17,290 nt of DNA from Parvibaculum sp049671045. GTDB taxonomy: Bacteria > Pseudomonadota > Alphaproteobacteria > Parvibaculales > Parvibaculaceae. The stretch covers positions 1 through 17,290 of the forward strand of contig NZ_JBATUH010000079.1 in the NCBI RefSeq assembly GCF_049671045.1, read 5' to 3'. Shown piece by piece: positions 13,176 through 17,290 of this stretch (positions are counted from its first letter, which is position 1; each line of letters starts with the position of its first letter). A model generated the notes under the pieces. It saw nothing but the letters and a program-made list of their open reading frames with translations. It was not told the origin of the DNA and did no database searches. A program made the position numbers and the translations under genes.

Positions 13176-14042
13176 ATGCGCCTGATCGTCGGCACTCTCG
13201 TGGTTTTGCTGAGCGTTTTCGGCGGTTATGCCGCCATGGGCGCGCATCTGGCCGTGCTGTTTCAGCCGTTCGAGGCGCTGATCATCCTCGGATCGGCCGT
13301 CGGCGCCTATGTCATCGGCAATCCGCCCGCCGTGCTGAAGAAGATCGGCAGCACCTTCAAGACCCTCTTTCGCGGCCCCCGCTACGACAAGGCGGCCTAT
13401 CTGGAGCTTCTCGGCCTCCAGTTCACCCTCTTCAAGCTCGCCAAGAGCAAGGGCAACCTCGCGCTCGAGGCGCATGTCGAGAACCCTTCCGAATCTTCCA
13501 TTTTCCAGCAGTTCCCGAACTTCGCTACCGACCACCATGCGGTCGAGTTCATGTGCGATTACCTGCGCATGATCACCATGGGCACCGAAAACGCCCATGA
13601 GCTCGAAGCGCTGATGGACGAGGAGCTGGAAACGCACCATCAGGAGCGCGAGCGGATCGTCGCCAGCATTCAGGCGCTCGCCGACGGCACGCCCGCCCTC
13701 GGCATCGTCGCCGCGGTGCTCGGCGTCATCAAGACCATGGGCTCGATCGACCAGCCGCCGGAGGTGCTGGGCCATCTCATCGGCGGCGCGCTTGTGGGAA
13801 CCTTTCTTGGCGTCTTCTGCGCCTATGGCTTCTTCGGCCCCATGGCACAGTCGCTGCGCAATATCTACGAGGCAGAATCCAAATATTACCTGTCGATGAA
13901 GGCGGGCCTCCTTGCGCATATGGCCGGCTATGCGCCCGCCGTTTCGATCGAGTTCGCCCGCAAGGCGCTCATGTCCGAGGTGCGCCCGACATTCGCGGAG
14001 GTGGAGCAATCCACCGCAAACCTTCAGACCGCCGCAGCCTGA
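13176..14042 (+). CDS. motA: Flagellar motor stator protein MotA
   Basis: Inner-membrane stator subunit; five MotA surround two MotB and push the flagellar rotor with proton flow. It has 288 residues, with helices at about 1-21, 31-48, 172-190 and 200-222. Glu98 in the cytoplasmic loop (NLALEAHVENP) and the two conserved prolines Pro173 (GTPALGIVAAVLGVI) and Pro222 (FFGPMAQSL) fall at the same numbers as the functional residues of E. coli MotA. The start ATG at 13176 gives the family-typical MRLIVGTLVVLLSVFGGY. The ribosome site is only a weak GGA. It is followed 21 bases later by motB. No other flagellar gene is in the window, so the pair stands alone here. Confidence 0.95.
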   Translation: MRLIVGTLVVLLSVFGGYAAMGAHLAVLFQPFEALIILGSAVGAYVIGNPPAVLKKIGSTFKTLFRGPRYDKAAYLELLGLQFTLFKLAKSKGNLALEAHVENPSESSIFQQFPNFATDHHAVEFMCDYLRMITMGTENAHELEALMDEELETHHQERERIVASIQALADGTPALGIVAAVLGVIKTMGSIDQPPEVLGHLIGGALVGTFLGVFCAYGFFGPMAQSLRNIYEAESKYYLSMKAGLLAHMAGYAPAVSIEFARKALMSEVRPTFAEVEQSTANLQTAAA

Positions 14043-14063
14043 CGTCGCAACGGAGGGTCGAGC

Positions 14064-15014
14064 ATGGCCACGTCCAACGAACGCCCGATCATCCTCAAGA
14101 AGGTAAAGAAGGTCGTCCACGCCAGTCACGGCGGCGCATGGAAGATCGCCTATGCCGACTTCGTGACCGCCATGATGGCGTTCTTCCTGCTCATGTGGCT
14201 CATCAGCATGACGACGCCGGAGCAGAAGCAGGGGCTGGCCGACTACTTCGCGCCGGCAAATGTCAGCCGCTCGACGAGCGGCTCCGGCGGCATGATGGGC
14301 GGCACCGCCTTCGACGCGCAGGGCTCGCGCATGCCGGGCTCGACGCCGCGCGTCGTCATGACGATCTCGACGCCCGCCGCGCCGAAAAGCCCGGAGACGA
14401 ACGACCAGCGCACCGCGGCCGCCTCCAATGGCTACCGCGAATCGACAAACGCGGCCAAAGCGACCATGACTGCGGCCACGACGAACGCGACCGCCATCGG
14501 CGCCATATCGCAGGACGAGCAGAACTTCCGCAGCGCCGCCGAAAGCCTGCGTCAGGCGATGCAGAACAGTCCCGAACTCGCCGAACTGTCGAAGAACGTC
14601 ATCATCGACGAAACGCCGGAAGGGCTGCGCATCCAGATCGTCGATCAGGACGGCCGCTCCATGTTCCCCTCTGGCCGCGCCGAACCCTATGAGCGCACGC
14701 GCCACCTCATCGAGGCGGTGGCCAGGGTGCTGATGAAGCTGCCGAACCGTGTCAGCATTTCGGGGCACACCGATTCCACGCCCCTGAGGGGTCAGGCCGG
14801 ATATACGAACTGGGAGCTGACCGCCGATCGCGCCAATGCGGCCCGCCGGATCATCGGCGCGCTGGGGCTCCCGGACGACCGCATCTATCAGGTCGTCGGC
14901 AAGGCCGATTCCGAGCCGCTCTTCCCCGAGGACCCGCGCATGGCGGCGAACCGGCGCCTCTCCATCGTGCTGCTGCGCGAGGCACCGCCGGTACCGCCCG
15001 GCTTCAAACCCTGA
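14064..15014 (+). CDS. motB: Flagellar motor stator protein MotB (OmpA-type peptidoglycan anchor)
   Basis: Stator subunit that carries the proton and anchors the complex to the cell wall. It has 316 residues. A basic N-terminus (ILKKVKKVVHASHGGAWKIAY) leads to the single membrane helix at about 29-49, with the essential Asp32 in YADFVTAMMAFFLLMWL at exactly the E. coli position. A plug/linker with Ala/Thr-rich low-complexity sequence fills about 60-150. The OmpA-like peptidoglycan-binding domain follows, with SISGHTDSTPL, NWELTADRANAARRII and NRRLSIVLL. The ATG at 14064 has GGAGG 8 bases upstream, and it is 21 bases after motA. D32 fits a proton-driven rather than sodium-driven motor, though that cannot be fixed from one residue. 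Confidence 0.95.
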   Translation: MATSNERPIILKKVKKVVHASHGGAWKIAYADFVTAMMAFFLLMWLISMTTPEQKQGLADYFAPANVSRSTSGSGGMMGGTAFDAQGSRMPGSTPRVVMTISTPAAPKSPETNDQRTAAASNGYRESTNAAKATMTAATTNATAIGAISQDEQNFRSAAESLRQAMQNSPELAELSKNVIIDETPEGLRIQIVDQDGRSMFPSGRAEPYERTRHLIEAVARVLMKLPNRVSISGHTDSTPLRGQAGYTNWELTADRANAARRIIGALGLPDDRIYQVVGKADSEPLFPEDPRMAANRRLSIVLLREAPPVPPGFKP

Positions 15015-15102
15015 CAATCGGGCTTTCCCCGCTTGCGAAGCCTTCTGGACCTTCCTATTTCACCAGACAGCGAGTGATGACCGGGAAGGACGAGGGAGCC
15101 CG

Positions 15103-15621
15103 ATGAGCGAGGAAAACAGCCTGATCCGCGGCGAACCGGCCACCAGCGGCAGCAGCTCCTATTCCTGGCCGCAAGGCTCCTTTGACGGGGTCATTCTCAG
15201 CCGGTCGCTCGCCTATATCGCGGATCTGCTGATCCTCTCGGTCATCAGCTTTGCCGCAATGATCGTTTTCGTCATCCTCGGCATTCTCACTCTCGGCCTG
15301 CTCTGGCCGGGCGCCGCGCTCTGGCCGCTCATCTGTCTCGGTTATTTCGTTCTGACGCTTGGCGGGCCGCACTCGGCAACGCCCGGCATGCGCTGGCAGG
15401 GTATCGAACTTAGAACATGGGACGGATACCGGCCAGGCTACCTCCAGGCGGCGCTGCAAACGATCCTTTTCTACGTCACCGTGAGCGTGACCTGGGCGAT
15501 CGTGCTCATCGTGCCCTTCCTCAACGATCGCAAGCGCGGCCTGCACGACATGCTCTGCGGCACGGTGGTCGTCCGCCGCCAGGCCCAGGGTCAAGGCCAG
15601 GGTCAGGACCAGCGAGCGTGA
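15103..15621 (+). CDS. RDD-family integral membrane protein
   Basis: A 172-residue membrane protein. The RDD signature is visible: Arg34 and Asp41 in LSRSLAYIADLLIL, and the conserved end NDRKRGLHDMLCGTVVVRR at 141-159. Membrane helices lie at about 35-68, 70-88 and 118-140. The last residues are a Gly-Gln repeat (AQGQGQGQDQRA), encoded by a short repeating DNA tract at 15588-15612. The start ATG at 15103 has GGGAG 6 bases upstream; the open frame continues far upstream through motB in another frame and is not used. It precedes bpt, an association seen in other alphaproteobacteria. RDD proteins are suspected transporters or exchangers, but the role here is unknown. Confidence 0.87.
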   Translation: MSEENSLIRGEPATSGSSSYSWPQGSFDGVILSRSLAYIADLLILSVISFAAMIVFVILGILTLGLLWPGAALWPLICLGYFVLTLGGPHSATPGMRWQGIELRTWDGYRPGYLQAALQTILFYVTVSVTWAIVLIVPFLNDRKRGLHDMLCGTVVVRRQAQGQGQGQDQRA

Positions 15622-15703
15622 AGCCCGCGGGGCTACAGAAAGCTCGTCAGAAAGGCCCATCCGCCCTATCCTGTCACCGGTACCCTCGCATGGATGAGCA
15701 CCA

Positions 15704-16441
15704 GTGACAGAGCATTTCGGCAACCGGTTTCCGCAGTTCTACATAACGGCGCCGCAGCCTTGCCCCTATCTGCCCGGGCGCTACGAAAAGAAGGTCTTTA
15801 CCCACCTTCTCGGCGAGAACGCCGTCGCGCTCAACGACGTGCTGACGCAATCCGGCTTCCGGCGCAGCCAGAACATCGCCTATCGCCCCGCCTGTGACGG
15901 CTGCTCGGCCTGTGTCTCGGTCCGCATCCTCGTCGACGAGTTCGCGCCCAACAAGAGCTTCCGCCGCGTGCTTGCGCGCAATGAGGACGTGACGGGCACC
16001 GAAAAGCCCGCCCGCGCGACCGAGGAGCAATTCGCGTTGCTACGCAGCTATCTCGACGAGCGCCACGCCGAAGGCGGCATGGCCGACATGAGCGCGCTCG
16101 ACTACGTGTCCATGATCGAGGACACGACTGTCATGACCTCGGTCTTCGAATACCGCTTCACGCCAGCCGACGGGCGCGGCCGCCCGCTCATCGCTGCCGC
16201 CCTTACCGACCGGCTCGAGGACGGGCTTTCGATGGTCTACAGCTTCTTCGATTCCTCGCTCGCGGAGCGCAGCCTCGGCACCTTCATGGTGCTCGACCAC
16301 ATCAGGCGCGCGAGAGAGCTGCGCCTGCCCTATGTCTATCTCGGCTATTGGGTCGCGGATTGCCGGAAAATGGCCTACAAGACCCGCTTCCGTCCGCAGG
16401 AAGCATTGGGCGCGGATGGCTGGCAGCGCGTGCCCGCCTGA
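15704..16441 (+). CDS. bpt: Bpt-type aspartate/glutamate leucyltransferase (N-end rule)
   Basis: Transfers leucine from Leu-tRNA to proteins with N-terminal Asp or Glu, marking them for ClpS/ClpAP degradation in the cytoplasm. It has 245 residues. The N-terminal half has PQPCPYLPGRYEKKVF (Cys20) and the Cys cluster CDGCSAC at 64-70, conserved in arginyltransferase/Bpt proteins. The C-terminal GNAT-like half has SMVYSFFDSSLAERSLGTFMVLDHI and YVYLGYWVADCRKMAYKTRFRP. These match bacterial Bpt, often annotated as arginyltransferase (ate). The start is GTG at 15704: an in-frame TGA stands at 15695-15697 and no ATG is available before the conserved region. It lies 82 bases after the RDD gene and 23 before the next gene. 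Confidence 0.92.
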   Translation: MTEHFGNRFPQFYITAPQPCPYLPGRYEKKVFTHLLGENAVALNDVLTQSGFRRSQNIAYRPACDGCSACVSVRILVDEFAPNKSFRRVLARNEDVTGTEKPARATEEQFALLRSYLDERHAEGGMADMSALDYVSMIEDTTVMTSVFEYRFTPADGRGRPLIAAALTDRLEDGLSMVYSFFDSSLAERSLGTFMVLDHIRRARELRLPYVYLGYWVADCRKMAYKTRFRPQEALGADGWQRVPA

Positions 16442-16464
16442 GCCCGCCCCACCGGAGATCCGCC

Positions 16465-16956
16465 ATGGCCGCACCGAAACCGCCGAGCCCCGCGTCCGAA
16501 CTCGGACAGCGCATGATCAACATGTCGGTCGCGATGATCGCGATTGTCGGCGTCATCGCCTATTTTCTTTATACGGGCGCCGTCGAGCCGGACGAGCCCG
16601 TGCAGCTGACCGTCAACGCGGTCCAGCGCGACGCGGCCAGCGGCGAGAAGTCGATCCCGATGAATGTCGATGTGCGCCTCGAGAACAACAGCAAGGAACG
16701 CATCGCGCTCACCGCGCCCAACCAATGCGAGATCTTCCGCTGGTTCCTGACCGACAGCAAAAACGAGTTCGTGCAGTCGCAATCCGACGAGGCCGCGTGC
16801 ACGCAAGTCACCGTCTCGACCGCGCTCGACGCGCATCGGGCGATGAACGAATCCTTCCCCGTCGAACTCGATCCCAATCGCGTGCGCCCCGGCGAATATC
16901 GCATTTATGTGCGCTATTGGGGCCATGAGGCCAACGCACCCGTGACCATACGCTGA
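16465..16956 (+). CDS. Membrane-anchored protein with BsuPI/Ig-like periplasmic domain, function unknown
   Basis: A 163-residue protein with one N-terminal membrane helix at about 17-37 (MINMSVAMIAIVGVIAYFLY) and a periplasmic beta-sandwich. The outer part has VDVRLENNSKERIAL, CEIFRWFLTDS, then FPVELDPNRVRPGEYRIYVRYWG, the strand pattern of the BsuPI-type proteinase-inhibitor/Ig-like fold. Cysteines 88 and 112 could form a disulfide. The ATG at 16465 has CGGAG 8 bases upstream; an open frame from 16348 overlaps bpt and is not used. It follows bpt by 23 bases on the same strand and is probably in its transcript. I do not recognise a named family with a known role; the fold assignment is tentative. 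Confidence 0.75.
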   Translation: MAAPKPPSPASELGQRMINMSVAMIAIVGVIAYFLYTGAVEPDEPVQLTVNAVQRDAASGEKSIPMNVDVRLENNSKERIALTAPNQCEIFRWFLTDSKNEFVQSQSDEAACTQVTVSTALDAHRAMNESFPVELDPNRVRPGEYRIYVRYWGHEANAPVTIR

Positions 16957-17044
16957 GAGATCGCCCGAACGACCTCCAAGGCGCTTCCTCAAGGCGGGCT
17001 TGTCAGGGCATCCATTTCCTCCGCGCCCAGCCTTATAGTCGTGG

Positions 17045-17067
17045 ATGCCCCGCATGAAGCGGGGCAT
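17045..17067. repeat. REP-like hairpin 1
   Basis: ATGCCCCGC (17045-17053) pairs perfectly with GCGGGGCAT (17059-17067) around ATGAA, followed by GACGA. The form GGATGCCCCGC...GCGGGGCATGAC is typical of dispersed extragenic palindromes in alphaproteobacteria (recognised from general knowledge, not searched). Confidence 0.7.
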
Positions 17068-17106
17068 GACGAATGTGAGTGGTCGTTGGAGAACGCCCCG
17101 CCATGG

Positions 17107-17127
17107 ACCCCGGATCAAGTCCGGGGT
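17107..17127. repeat. REP-like hairpin 2
   Basis: ACCCCGGA (17107-17114) pairs perfectly with TCCGGGGT (17120-17127) around TCAAG, followed by GACA. The GGATCAAGTCCGGGGTGAC core is the common alphaproteobacterial extragenic palindrome form. It stands 39 bases after hairpin 1 and has the same layout: stem, 5-base loop, then GAC. Confidence 0.75.
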
Positions 17128-17204
17128 GACACCAAGTTTGTGGGCATGGACCTCGCCCAAAGCGTCATGCCGGGCTTGTGTGGACGGGTTGTGTTTTACT
17201 TGGA

Positions 17205-17236
17205 GCATCAGCCGGGATGCGCATCCCGGCTGATGC
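17205..17236. repeat. Perfect 32-bp palindrome
   Basis: The arm GCATCAGCCGGGATGC (17205-17220) is followed at once by its exact reverse complement (17221-17236), with no spacer and no mismatch. Neither side has a T-tract, so it is not a classical terminator. It may be a REP-type element, a dyad binding site or a cruciform-forming sequence. Confidence 0.85.
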
Positions 17237-17290
17237 AGGCAGGAGGCCGTTCTTTCGGGCTGGTTGTAACAGCCGAGGTCAAGCGAGGCC

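Larger units (their letters stand above)
16957..17290. other. Gene-free right end with REP-like palindromes
   Basis: These 334 bases hold no coding region I can support: the open frames here are short, without ribosome sites or family motifs. They contain several short palindromes, listed separately. A half-element, GTCATGCCGGGCTTG at 17164-17178, looks like one arm of another REP-type unit with a decayed partner. Confidence 0.7.

Noticed and set aside
12950..13195. N-terminal extension of the flavin reductase
   Set aside because: The 82 extra residues are Cys/Arg-rich, unlike the family, and the ATG at 12949 starts exactly at the normal N-terminus.
12930..15017. A 695-codon open frame on the minus strand across motA and motB
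   Set aside because: It lies opposite two certain genes, its translation is Arg/His/Gly-rich without motifs, and long antisense frames are expected at this GC content.
15588..15612. Tandem repeat at the end of the RDD gene as a phase-variable tract
   Set aside because: It is only a few imperfect GGTCAG/CAAGGC-like units coding Gly-Gln and is in frame; slippage control is not supported.
1..17290. CRISPR arrays, tRNA or rRNA genes, insertion sequences, prophage
   Set aside because: I looked for regular spaced repeats, tRNA cloverleaf features and transposase motifs and saw none beyond the REP-like palindromes.

Overview
The window is about 17.3 kb of GC-rich, densely packed chromosome. It most likely comes from an alphaproteobacterium of the Rhizobiales/Parvibaculum type. 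The reasons are an LdtR-type MarR regulator beside its L,D-transpeptidase, an Asp-rich (Mg-type) HemB, a fold-III ornithine/lysine decarboxylase, a Bpt aminoacyl-transferase behind an RDD protein, and REP-like palindromes of a kind common in this class. This placement is inferred from gene content, not from a search.

Layout. 1-652 (-) is the N-terminal part of a glycerophosphodiester phosphodiesterase, cut by the window edge. 707-2628 (-) holds an exported L,D-transpeptidase (ldtP-like) and its probable regulator ldtR, with a long imperfect inverted repeat between them. 2785-4967 (-) is a two-gene valine-degradation operon (isobutyryl-CoA dehydrogenase, then 3-hydroxyisobutyryl-CoA hydrolase). 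5122-6132 (+) is hemB. 6140-6598 (-) is a short TetR repressor with a palindromic operator inside its promoter, and 6704-7858 (-) is an ornithine/lysine decarboxylase. 7910-8269 (+) is a decayed outer-membrane beta-barrel gene with an in-frame stop, followed by a strong bidirectional terminator. 8330-9208 (-) is a 3-hydroxyisobutyrate dehydrogenase-type enzyme, which could supply the next step of valine breakdown.

9303-11748 (-) is the most interesting segment: a compact exbB-exbD-exbD'-tonB-like operon. The last protein has the TonB-type membrane anchor (Ser and His four residues apart) and a Pro/Lys-rich linker. Its C-terminus is a four-cysteine domain that does not look like the TonB C-terminal domain. 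The second ExbD has Asn where the essential transmembrane Asp should be. A MarR-family gene (11937-12461, +) diverges from this operon.

The right part holds a flavin reductase (12458-12949, -), the flagellar stator pair motA-motB (13176-15014, +), an RDD membrane protein, the N-end-rule transferase bpt, and a small membrane-anchored protein with a BsuPI-like fold. The last 334 bases hold no gene that I can support. They contain two REP-like hairpins and a perfect 32-bp palindrome.
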